NCBI RefSeq assembly: GCF_018294505.1
Contig: NC_057802.1
Location: forward strand, 316,232,921 to 316,296,920
Source: Triticum aestivum
Taxonomy: Eukaryota > Streptophyta > Magnoliopsida > Poales > Poaceae
DNA: 64,000 nucleotides
Direction of reading: 5' to 3'
Shown here: one piece after another, positions 1 through 10,898 of the stretch
Position numbering within the stretch: the stretch's first letter is position 1
Layout of the letters: every line of letters starts with the position of its first letter
Notes under the pieces: model-generated
Told to the model about the DNA's origin: nothing
Seen by the model: the letters and a program-made list of their open reading frames with translations, nothing else
Databases searched by the model: none
Made by a program: the position numbers and the translations under genes

Positions 1-2885
1 GGGATTAGCTTATATAGATAGACGTGGCGGGGGCGCGGTGTTTATCCGTTCTCGTGTTAGATCCTATGATTTGGTTAGTTAGCCTACGAGAACAAGTCAC
101 AAGTTTTTTGTTTGACTATGCATCCAGTTCGTTGCTATCTCTATCTTTATCTACATGTATATTAACACACACTATTCTTGAGAGTCAAGACACCGTTTTG
201 CTTTAAAGAGCAAAATAAATCCCAGATAATTATCAATGCACCGTTGAGTACACAGATTCTTTTCCTAATCGTACTGGAGTATAGTAAGGAAAAAATGCTT
301 GAACGAATCAAGGTCAAGATAACTAGTGTTATTCCTACACTGGGAGAATCGTGGATATGTAGGGAATAGAGAAATGCCACCCGCCTAAGTAAAGAACTGT
401 TACAAATAAAGAGGAAACTAATATGGATAAGTAAGAAACAAGAAAAAAGAAACCATATTTGATACCGGAATATTCGGTTTGATAACATGCAACTAATTCC
501 CCCTCTGGGTAATCTTTCACATTCGGCCAAAGAAGAATTTCTAAAAACTAGAAAGCCTATAGGCTGACACCAAAGATTCCATAAAAAAAACCATATTTTG
601 GTTGTGCTTCAACTATATCAACTGTACTTGAACTGTTAGATAATCATAGTCGATAATAACATCACAGCTCCCACCACTATTACAAAACTATACATGAAAC
701 CTTAGCTTCACACGGCTCCTCTATGATCAGAAAAAAGGACTTTTTGGGTATTATCCCCCAGGTTTATCAGTTGCAGGTGAATCCTGTGAAACATCTCTCT
801 CGAGGCTAGTAACAACACTTGGAAATGAAAATTGAGCTTAGCGGCTGTACCGGGTCAGGACCATAAACACCACGAGCCGGTTAAGCAACAGAAGCTGTGG
901 GCGAAAGCACACTCGTCATTCTCAGACCTGCGGTCGAGGTACGTGCGAACAAGTTCCCATTCTCTATGTTTCATGGCCTACCAATGAAAGTCGGTATCAG
1001 GCTGGCTCGCTTGGCGGGTCATCTCCTTATATACCTAAATCCTCGTTTCACTCATCTGTAAAGGTATACCCTTCGAAAGGTAGGTTGAGTTCCCCCGTAT
1101 GTAGCCAGCCACACTCTACTCGCATGTCAAATATTGGCGTAGACAACAGAGAATGTGCTAGGTAGGAAACCGAAGGAACTCTTACTATACGAGAATTTGC
1201 AATTCAATATGACAACCGATCAGAAGGGATTGGATGACCCCATGCGTTGCCCTCCTTCGCAATACCGGAACTATCTGACCAAGCTCCATCAACACAGAAA
1301 GCGGAAGGGACAGCAGATACGGATAGACTGGATCCGGAAAGGGATTTCAGCCAGTCCTTGCCTATTGCTAGGCTGGTTGTTTTGGCACGGTCCGATTAGT
1401 AGAAGGTGAGTGAGTAAGACGAGGCCCCCCAAGCGTAATGTAGAGCTATACTGCTCTTGTTTTTCCTTCCGCCCTGCTTAGGAGAACTTTGTCTAGAACC
1501 CACTTTAGCTAGCTATACTGCTCTTGTTTTTCCTTCCGCCCTGCTTAGGAGAACTTTGTCTAGAACCTTGAGTGAAGCAAGTATATCGTTTTCGGAGCTC
1601 CCGAGGTTGCGCGGTAGCGGAATCCCTTACTAGTTCAAGCAGTTCCAATTCCTATTCCGCTTCACCGCTTACACCACACTCTATTGGTTCGCCTTGTGGT
1701 GCCTTTCGATCAAGGTCTACTTTGGTTGATCCACTTTCTTCTACAGCGCGTTATCCGCAGTGAGGTTAGCCAGGTTCCTACCACTTCTTGATATTATGGA
1801 TTTTGCAATCCCTGAACGCCAGTGCTTCTACAACCAACGGATACTATTTAACATAAATAATAAGTAGAAATGGACAAACGAGTGTGGCTACACAGAGTGA
1901 GGAAAAAACATGGTGGTACCAGCATTGCGTATCACTCACTATGCTTTATGTAATATGGCTTAGGCAATGGTAAAATGGGAGTCCTGAGCAAAGCACATCT
2001 GATCGATATGAATGAAAGATACATCCGTCTTTTCTTCTCCTTCAAAGGTTAGGTATCCGCTCGTTAGTTCAGCGCCGCATAAATACTGACTTTAAAAGGG
2101 GCGACTCCCGCCTGTGCTTAAGTTGTTTCAAGCTTGTAAAGACTCGCGATCAGAAGATTGACCTGGTTTTCTTTCAGCTGAAACTCTACCTAATGGTTCA
2201 GATTCCCCGGGTCCATGGGTCCATGGCCACTTAGCTTAGACAGCCTTGCTAGAGACATGAATGCGGGGTTCGGTTTCCAATTGATTTGTATTCACCGGGA
2301 CCTCCCCTTATTGGATTTTCTCCACTTTTCTAGTTGCTGTGGAAAGAATGTTGAGCAAATGAGTTTAAGGGGTGGTTTTCTGTTTACTTTTTTTCAGCCT
2401 ACATTGTCTCTCTTCCAGAACCTCACAATCATCAGTGTCTGAAGTTTCATGATGAATATTGGTTTCACATTTTATTGCTTACGTGAGGAAATATCAATTT
2501 GCAACTCGAATTTGTATTTGAGTTATGATGAGGAGTGAGGTAGATTCACATTGTTGAAGAAAGCGAAGAAAAGCTATGGCTTGCTTGTGGCTCTTTCTTC
2601 TATTGGCTAGTCTCACGCATGATAGTTTCAATTTCTTTTGGAAAGCAAGTGCGGCTCAGTCATAAGTGTTAGTAATAGCATGAAGTAAGTTGTCGGTAGC
2701 CGGCATTAGGTAAAAGGAAAAGCTTCTCAAAAGCATCCAGAAATATCATAGAATGGTGATCGAGATCACCTTCACAGGAATCATCCTTTGCAAATTGGGG
2801 GAAGGGAACCAATCAAGTCACCAAGAAGTTCCCGAAACTTGGTTTAGTATTAAGGTTCTTCTCTTCCAGCGTTTAGTATTCAAGT
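1..2885. other. Mitochondrial-type flank, no recognised gene
   Basis: I recognise no gene here. It is assigned to the mitochondrial-derived block because it runs without a visible junction into the orf256-like and cox1 sequences. The longest forward ORF (1155-1409, 84 codons) has a basic middle and no domain I know. Other ORFs are short and overlap one another on both strands, as expected by chance. A 57-bp direct repeat lies at 1444-1567. The left edge of the mitochondrial block is not visible. Confidence 0.5.
1444..1567. repeat. 57-bp direct duplication
   Basis: Positions 1444-1500 and 1511-1567 are identical by eye, separated by 10 bases. Each unit begins AGCTATACTG and ends TCTAGAACC. 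Such short duplications are common in plant mitochondrial intergenic DNA. The lack of differences between copies suggests a recent event or gene conversion. Confidence 0.9.
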
Positions 2886-2981
2886 TCTTCTCTTCCAGCC
2901 CCCCGGCCCCTCTTTGATAAGGAAAGTTTTCATTTCTAAAATAAAAAATGACAAATATGGTTCGATGGCACTTCTCCACTA
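2886..2981 (+). repeat. Copy 1 of the cox1 5' flank and first codons
   Basis: This stretch aligns with 3772-3866. It covers a pyrimidine-rich leader (TCTTCCAG followed by a C run), a TTTGATAAGG motif, the start codon and the first 11 codons. The two copies differ by a few substitutions and one base in the C run. It joins the cox1 5' region to the unrelated ORF that follows. Confidence 0.88.
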
Positions 2982-3719
2982 GCAGGTTTACTGCTTTCTA
3001 TTTTTGCTTTTGTATTAAGTTTCCTTATATATACGATTTTTTTATTATTTTCTATTTGTCTATTTTTATTTATTTTGCGTTTTATTTCTATTATTCTTCT
3101 CCGAATTTTAAATCTTTTCGGAGTCTCCTTCATTATTACTCTTCCTCCAGAGATTGAGGATCCCCTAGCTCTAGCTCATTTAGCAGGGCTAAACTTCTAT
3201 CTGAGCCTTTACGAGCAGGATCCTGGATGGGTTACGTTCATTCAGAATGAGCTTAATCACAATACCCCTCTGGAGGACATACGTGGATGGCTTAAGCTCT
3301 TCCTAATGGAAGAAAAGATATCTAGTATGTGATAAGATGTCATTCAGGAATTTGTGGCGCTTTATCAAAGTATAGGGCCTTATCTACCGATCGAGCCCTA
3401 CTTGGTCGTTGAAGCGCTTCATTCCTATCTGGACCATATTCACGCAACTGATTCTTTCACTGTTCTCCAAGCGTCTTATCAAGATCTGTGGGAGAATGAG
3501 GGAGGATCTGTTTTCTTTAGAAATGTTGTTTCTCACAACCGGGATCTCCTTGAGGCGGAAAGCTCCGCAAGGAGGTGCCTGGAAGTGGAACAGAGGATCC
3601 GATGGGAAGAAATCCCCAAGAGCAAGGCAAGTCTCGAAAGAGCTGAGCACGAGCATGCTCTCGACTTGTTTAAGTCGGAGGATCTTAGAAGGGAATTAGA
3701 AAAAAAAAGAGCGGGGTAG
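2948..3719 (+). pseudogene. Broken orf256-like chimeric mitochondrial ORF upstream of cox1
   Basis: Seen: the ORF starts with MTNMVRW then HFST, the same first 11 codons as cox1 apart from L to H, and then diverges into a hydrophobic stretch rich in F, Y and I. The span from ATG to the final stop is 772 bases, one more than a 256-codon ORF with its stop. A +1 shift lies between about 3075 and 3157. In the downstream frame, TGA TAA at 3330-3335 interrupts a tail that otherwise stays open to 3719 and ends in a charged segment rich in E, K and R. Known: orf256 of Triticum timopheevii and related Aegilops cytoplasm lies upstream of cox1, shares 11 codons with it and is associated with cytoplasmic male sterility. 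Inference: this is a decayed copy. Both stops could come from C-to-T changes. The identification rests on layout and length, not on alignment. Confidence 0.72.
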
Positions 3720-3771
3720 CTCAGTAATTCTGATTCTTTTCTCTTCCAGCCCCCGGGTGGGCCCCTCTTTC

Positions 3772-3866
3772 TTTTCTCTTCCAGCCCCCGGCCCCTCTTT
3801 GATAAGGAAAGCTTTCATTTCTAACATAAAAAATTACAAATATGGTTCGATGGCTCTTCTCTACTA
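3772..3866 (+). repeat. Copy 2 of the cox1 5' flank and first codons
   Basis: Partner of the repeat at 2886-2981, here leading into the genuine cox1 sequence. The offset between copies is about 885 bases. The cox1 copy has lost its initiator: the codon at 3833-3835 is ATT where the orf256-like copy keeps ATG. Confidence 0.88.
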
Positions 3867-3923
3867 ACCACAAGGATATTGGGACTCTCTATTTCATCTT
3901 CGGTGCCATTGCAGGAGTGATGG
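3833..3923 (+). pseudogene. cox1, 5' part (codons 1-30), cut by an LTR element
   Basis: Cytochrome c oxidase subunit I would be the haem-copper catalytic subunit of respiratory complex IV in the inner mitochondrial membrane. This piece encodes its N-terminus ([20 protein letters not shown]) and stops inside the next codon where the retrotransposon begins. The normal ATG is changed to ATT; the next in-frame ATG is at 3842. The last five bases, GATGG, are duplicated at 14779-14783, where the frame resumes. The gene cannot work: it is split by 10.9 kb and has further damage downstream. Confidence 0.93.
3919..3923. repeat. Target-site duplication GATGG, left copy
   Basis: This five-base direct repeat flanks the element at 3924-14778 and matches 14779-14783. 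It is cox1 coding sequence and shows that insertion took place into cox1. Confidence 0.95.
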
Positions 3924-6703
3924 TGTCACGCCCGGGTAATTAAGCTACAGAAACCCCCTCGTAATGATGCCACATCACCTCGGTTACTATTGTTAATCTC
4001 GCATTAGTTCAAAACCGATTCAAATTCAAATTCAAAATTAAGGCAAACATCAAAAGCTTTTAAATATTAAAACTAAAATGTTCGGTATGTGCCGGAAAAT
4101 GCATAGGTGATTATGGTGAAGAAACCATACTTTTTTAAAATGTTTAAATGCTATAATATGAATAAAATAGTAGTGAAAACTATTATTTAAATACTTTTAA
4201 ATAATAAATAATTACAAAACTATTTTAGATTAGTTAGCTAGTTAATGTGGCAGTGGCATAATTAATAACATCAAATTAGTTGCCATTTTGGTATTTTGCT
4301 AAAAACAAAAATAGAAAGAAACTAAGCTAAAACGGAAAAGGATTAAAAAATAAATATTTAAAAACTAATAAATAAGTAAATTAATTAACTTAATTAATTC
4401 TGTTTAGATTAACCTAATCATTAGGTAAACTAATTAAATCTGTTTAATTAACCTGCTAATTAAACAGCCTATGACATGCGGACCCCACACATCAGTTTGA
4501 CCAGTCAACACCTCTGTTGACTGCTGACGTCATGATGACGTCAGCATGCACTGTTCTGGGTAATGTTGAATTAAATTAATTAAATGAATTCTAAAAATGA
4601 TTTAAAACTTTAGAAAATCATATAAAATAAACCGTAGCTCAGATGAAAATGTTTTCTACATGAAAGTTGTTCAGAACGACGAGACGAATCCGAATACACA
4701 GCCCGTTCGTCCGCCACACACCCCTAGCATATCGAACACGCAACTTTCCCCCTCCGTTTCATCTGCCCGAAAACGTGAAACACCGGGGATACTTTCCCGG
4801 ATGTTTCTCCCCTTCGCCGGTATCACCTCTTACCGTGTTAGGGCACACCTAACACCGTTGTTTGCTTTGTCATGCATCTTTATGCCTCTGTTTGCATTGT
4901 ATTCATTGTTTCTTCCCCCTCTTCTCTCGGGTAGACTATGAGACCGACGCCACTGCTGGTGCCCCGACCGACTACGCTGTTGACGACCCCTTCTTCTTGC
5001 CAGAGCAACCAGGCAAGCCCCCCCTTGATCACCAGATATCGCCTATTCCTTCTCTCTACTACTTGCATTAGAGTAGTGTAGCATGTTACTGCTTTCGGTT
5101 AATCCTATTCTGATGCATAGCCTGTCATTGTTGCTACAGTTGTTACCCTTACCTCTTATCCTACTGCTTAGTATAGGATGCTAGTGTTCCATCAGTGGCC
5201 CTACACTCTTGTCCGTCTGCCATGCTATACTACTGGGCTGTGACCACTCGGGAGGTGATCACGGGCATATGCTATATACTTTATACTGTTACATTACTAA
5301 TTATACTGTTCGGAGATGGGGGCTGAAGGGGCAGGTGGCTCCATCCCGGTAGAGGTGGGCCTGGGTTCCCGACGGCCCCCGACTGTTACTTTGTGGCGGA
5401 GCGACAGGGCAGGTTGAGACCACCTAGGAGAGAGCTGGGCCTGGCCCTGGTCGGCGTTCGCGGATACTTAACACGCTTAACGAGATCTTGGTATTTGATC
5501 TGAGTCTCGCCACTGGCCTATACGCACTAACCAACTACGCGGGAACAGTTATGGGCACTCGGCGTCGTGGTATCAGCCGAAGCATTCGTGACGTCAGCGA
5601 CTGAGCGGCGTGCGCCGGATTGGACTGGAACGCCTGCTAGGCTAGGTATGCTTCCGGCCGCGTTCGCAACGTGCAGGTGTGCAAAGGGCGATGGGCCCAG
5701 ACCCCTGTGCCATAGGATTTAGACCGGCGTGCTGACCTCTTTGTTGTGCCTAGGTGGGGCTGCGACGTGTTGATCTTCCGAGGCCGGGCATGACCCAGGA
5801 AAGTGTGTCCGGCCAAATGGGATCGAGCGTGTTGGGTTATGTGGTGCACCCCTGCAGGGAAGTTTATCTATTCGAATAGCCATGATCTTCGGTAACAGGA
5901 CGACTTGGAGTTGTACCTTGACCTTATGACAACTAGAACCGGATACTTAATAAAACACACCCTTCCAGGTGCCAGATATAACCCGGTGATCGCTCTCTAA
6001 CAGGGCGACAAGGAGGGGATCGCCGGGTAGGTTTATGCTATGCGATGCTACTTGGTGAACTTACCATCTACTCTCTTCTACATGCTGCAAGATGGAGGTT
6101 GCCAGAAGCGTAGTCTTCGACAGGACTAGCTATCCCCCTCTTATTCTGGCATTCTACAGTCCAGTCCACCGATATTGCCCCTTTACACAGATACCCCTGC
6201 ATATGTAGTGTAGATCCTTGCTTGCGAGTACTTTGGATGAGTACTCACGGTTGCTTTTCTCCCTCCTTTCCCCCTTTCCTTTCTTCTCGGTTGTCGCAAC
6301 CAGATGCTGGAGCCCAGGAGCCAGACGCCACCGTCGACGACGACTCCTACTACACCGGAGGTGCCTACTACTACGTGCAGGCCGCTGACGACGACCAGGA
6401 GTAGTTTAGGAGGATCCCAGGCAAGAGGCCTGCGCCTCTTTCGATCTGTATCCCTGTTTGTCCTAGCCATCTTATGGCATCTTGTTTAACTTATGTCTGT
6501 ACTCAGATATTATTGCTTCCGCTGACTCTTGTGTATTCGAGCTTATGTATTCGAGCCTTCGAGGCCCCTGGCTTGTAATATAAAGCTTGTATTATTTTAA
6601 TTTGTGTCTAGAGTTGTGTTGTGATATCTTCCCGTGAGTCCTTGATCTTGATCGTACACATTTGCATGTATGATTAGTGTACGGTCAAATCGGGGGCGTC
6701 ACA
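3924..6703 (+). repeat. Left (5') LTR of the element in cox1, internally deleted
   Basis: It is 2780 bp, from TGTCACGCCCGGG to GGGGGCGTCACA. It aligns with the right LTR over its length except that about 1.1 kb of GC-rich sequence is missing near position 4338. In the compared last 520 bases I count about 20 differences, so roughly 3-4 percent divergence. Many differences are CG versus TG or CA. Confidence 0.9.
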
Positions 6704-6706
6704 AGT

Positions 6707-6718
6707 TGGTATCAGAGC
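6707..6718 (+). other. Primer-binding site, initiator Met tRNA type
   Basis: TGGTATCAGAGC lies three bases inside the left LTR end. This 12-base motif is the usual minus-strand primer site complementary to the 3' end of plant initiator Met tRNA. It fixes the plus-strand orientation of the element. Confidence 0.92.
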
Positions 6719-9700
6719 TGACTGCCTGTAGGAACCCCCCTTCCAAACTCCTTGGCCGAAGTTGAGTCTAGTCATTGCAAAACTTTTACTAACATGGCTG
6801 TGTGCCTTACGGGCCCACGTCGCCATTGGGTGGTAGTAGGATCTTTTATTCCTCAACCTATACTATGGGACTCTAACATCTCTTCTATTTGGGTTAAAAG
6901 ATTTTACTAACTCTGACTCTAGGTTCTCGATAATACTTTCTCCCGGAGAACCTTTCAGTCCAAATGATCACCGACTACACCAGAAGATTTGGAAGATACT
7001 CTCCAGTGTTCACTCGAGACCTTGTTCCCGTTGCTTTTGCAATTCCCTACAACCGTTATCCCTATGGAGAATTACATGCACCTGTCGCCTTACTTTCATT
7101 CCCAGTTGCTCTTGTTATTACAAGATGCATCGAATTATTCTCCAAACTTTTTAAGAATCCTTGAGCTTACTGCCTTGCAGTTCTTTGCCACATGAATACC
7201 CCCTATGGATAATTCCTCACACTTACCGAGTATCGGTTCTTCCCTCATTGTTTATATGATTCACAAGATACATTGAGATGTTATCCGATCTTCCGATAAT
7301 CCATTGCCAACTATTGCTCTGTAAAATACTTGTCTGCTTGCATTATGGTTACTTTCCATATGTCTAGCAATATTCACGAGCATCCTTTGTCACCGTCATA
7401 TTGAGTCTTTGATCCAATATGTTTGCGAATGCTCGTAATCATCAATCCAACCCAGAGTTCCTCCTTCCGGCTCAGACGCCATTTTAAACATGAGCTGGAT
7501 CTCTACCAATCAAATTACCATCGATGGTATCCCTAAGCCTACTCAACTTATCCATCCTTAATTAGAGCGTTTGCTTCTGATCCCTTGATTTGGAAATCAT
7601 AATTCATTTGCATTTGAGCTTTCAATTAGTCAGTTGATTCTATAATCTGATGCCTTTGCATTCTTTTTCCTTTTGATTGAGTACCGATACTCACATCAGA
7701 TCCCTGATGGTCCGCGAGACCAATTGCTTGGTTATTATCCGACAGTGTCCTTCACAACCAAAATTCTTATGAGTTCTTTACCCGATACATAATGCCTTTG
7801 GTAAATTGTATCCTCTACTTTTGTCAACCATGCTCTACTTTTGAGCTTGTGTTATTTACTCCTGAAGTTCATGGTATATGTTCTAAGAAGCCCCGATGGG
7901 TTGAACCTATGCCTTCCTTAATCTGTGTGAACTCAAAAGTTTTCACGGGTCATACTCCTCTGGTAATTCACTAGGTAGTTTTTGACACTGAAATCATTTT
8001 TATCTAGAGCAGTGAATGAAAGGTCATGCATTGGAGAAGTGGGAGTCGACCTTGAACCTTGTGTTCATGCCCATGGAAACAATGTAGATCCTATCATGGA
8101 AGCTTCTCGCAACAATAATTATCCCCTTGGTGTAAGTTCAACTTATATCTGGGATTTGGCCTTTTGCAATCGTGGTTCTAACTAGATGTTCTTCTCTGAT
8201 CCCATGTGTCAAGAAAGTTTAAGCACTTGTCTTCTATGGATCAATACACCAGTCCAACCTTTACTTTGATCTTTCGTCGAGTATTAGACCATGGTATCTC
8301 GAGATTATCACGGAACTGCATAACTTCTTATGAGTTCTCCATCAAGTACCATTCTCACTGATTCCAATTTTTTCACGGGCTTTGAGTCATTAAACACTCA
8401 AGGACACCGATAACTGAATCAAGTCTGAATCACGATTAAACAACTATTAGTAATCTTCTTTACTTACGAGTTTGTACTCGATGATGTCATTTCTAGCCTG
8501 ATCAGCTATATCATTATCGTGCTGAAATTTAACTGTGCTACCTGGTCCTTCCCGGAGCACAATTTTTGATGATGAGCTAAGCTTACGTCGATCTTCCTCA
8601 TCATATCATTTCGCTTTGAACAACAAGCTTGGTTTGGAGTTGTGTCATACCCGTGGTTCCAATATCCTTTCGCTTCATCATTCCTTTGACTTGATGTCAT
8701 CGCCAATCGATTACATCTTCATGAAATCTCTCGACAAATGTGTCGTGATCATCATCGGCATTTGGAGCTCTTCCAGGATATCAATTGAGTTCATGATGAG
8801 AAATACCATCCTTTCTCTCGATGATTTGTGTTGTCATCGACCACTTTATTGACTTCCCTCCAACACAAACTTGTTCGTGTTTTGTGTTATACCTTGAGTT
8901 CCTTGCTATCCAGCATTTGTTCTTCTTTACCTTGGAGTATTACCACCTTTTATGTCAAGAATGTCATGTGAATTTCACCACCTCTTAAGAATACTTGATT
9001 TAGAAATACTTCTTGCCATCTCCGTTCATTTCTTGGTCCCCGTGTTGTTTCTAATCGGAATACCGACAATTGAACTTTGATGTGTGAGTTCAAAACTTCT
9101 AGCAACCCTATTGCTTTGAAGTGAATGGTCGATAGTTTCCTGCTAATTCTTTTGTTCATTAAGTCACCATTCTAACATTGATCGTGCAACCCAGCCCATA
9201 TTTCTGGTGCACCTTTCAACCAATGTTTAATTGTGTATGTTTTCCTCGAGCATACATCATTATACCATTTGATCTAACAAATGCTATCTCCTTGTTCACA
9301 TAGTTGTGGAAATCCATCTTTTGTTAATCTCGATGAATTGTCGCTGATTCCATCAGCCACCTCCTCATCCTCTCGTTGGTTTACTGATGAACTCTTGTTT
9401 TGGAACTCGCTTCCATAGTTCAATTCCCGAGAATCTTACAATGTCACCTCGACAATTTGTGTTGCACCTTTCTTCTTAGGCATCCTGAGTCTAAGGTATC
9501 CTGACACCAATCAGATCTGAATCTCGGTCAGATATGATGGTTGGAACATATTTTCAAGAGTTATAACATTGGTCCCTATATGCCCTGATAAGGTGATGTC
9601 ATGCCTAGCACACCTGACCAGAGGACCTAGTGTTATAGTTTCCTTTTTAACAAGGTTAATCATTTTTCCATGAGGAAATTGAATGCCTTGTTTACTAAGT

Positions 9701-10898
9701 TTATACTGATGGATCCTTTGTGTATCCAAAGTCCGATCTTTGCTTGAAGACCATGTCAATTCTACCCCGAAGCATGTCGGTGGTACTCCGATTTTCAATA
9801 AGAGCATTTGAAGCAAAATGCTAAATTTTTCTTGCTCAATTATCCAAACATCGTTGTATGGGTAATGTCATGAAGTTTCTCTCCCCTTACCTAAAGGGTT
9901 TTCTACATTTTGTCTTGTCACAGATATCATGCTCTGCTTGTCCTTGGGAAGGATATACCCCTGAAATATGTGTTTAAACACATTTTCCTTTCCATTGTTC
10001 TCTTTAATCTGATAATCGTATTTTCCTTTCCATTGTTTGGTTTAACCTTTTGGGTGACCTATATGATCTAAGCACTAGTATTCTCCTGCTTATGTAAACA
10101 CCTCGGTGTACAACTCTGCCAGTAAGACCCTATTACTATAGTTGATGACATTTCGGTAGCCACCGATGGACGAGAACTTTACCTAATGGTCCACCTCGTT
10201 CAACGAGCAGGAAAATGGTTCTCTTCGTCCCTCGCCCTTGGTATCGACATTGTTCCCAACATAACTGATAGGCTACCCTCTGACATGTCTTGCTATCACG
10301 ACCGTGCAAGATATCAACGCTTTTCCTACTTTTAACCACATGGTGGGCCCATAACCCACAGGATCGAAACCTGACTCTCCTGTACACCCCCGGTTTCCAA
10401 AGTTATTCCTCGCGCACGACTTCTTATGTAACTCACGGTCCACCTGCCAAGTGATCTATTCAGGTATCAAATGCAATACTTATTCTCGTTGCTCTGAACC
10501 CCTTTCACCTTCTGATAGGCATCGAACGCTTGCCTATCGGTTTGAAACTTCTCATGGTACCTTCTTACTTTGCTCTCGACATCTTCTTAAGTTTCAATTC
10601 GAGAGATACTTATGTTTCTTCCCCTGAGTTAACCGTCTGATGCTCGATCTTGTTAGAATCCGTCCTTATAGGGTTTTCCCTTCTCACCCTTTCGTAAGTA
10701 CGGTGAAGATCCTGAAGGAAGGACGACAATTTCATCACGATGCATTGAGGCATAGGAGTGAAGACATCAATGCTATGGATCGACCTCTTTGAGGAGAGCA
10801 ACCAAAGACGAGAAGATCCGTTAGACTTTCGTAACCAGAACTTCCCCCTTACACCCCTCTTAAATCTCGGGACGAGATTTCTTGTAGTGGAGGAGAAT
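6719..10898 (+). other. Non-coding internal domain of the LTR element
   Basis: There are 4.2 kb between the primer-binding site and the right LTR. The plus strand is rich in T and C, with frequent stops in all frames. I find no zinc knuckle, aspartic protease, YxDD, RNase H or integrase motif on either strand. A purine-rich tract (GTGGAGGAGAA) ends at about 10897 next to the right LTR and is the expected plus-strand primer. The length and lack of coding potential are typical of a parasite of an autonomous family. Confidence 0.75.
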
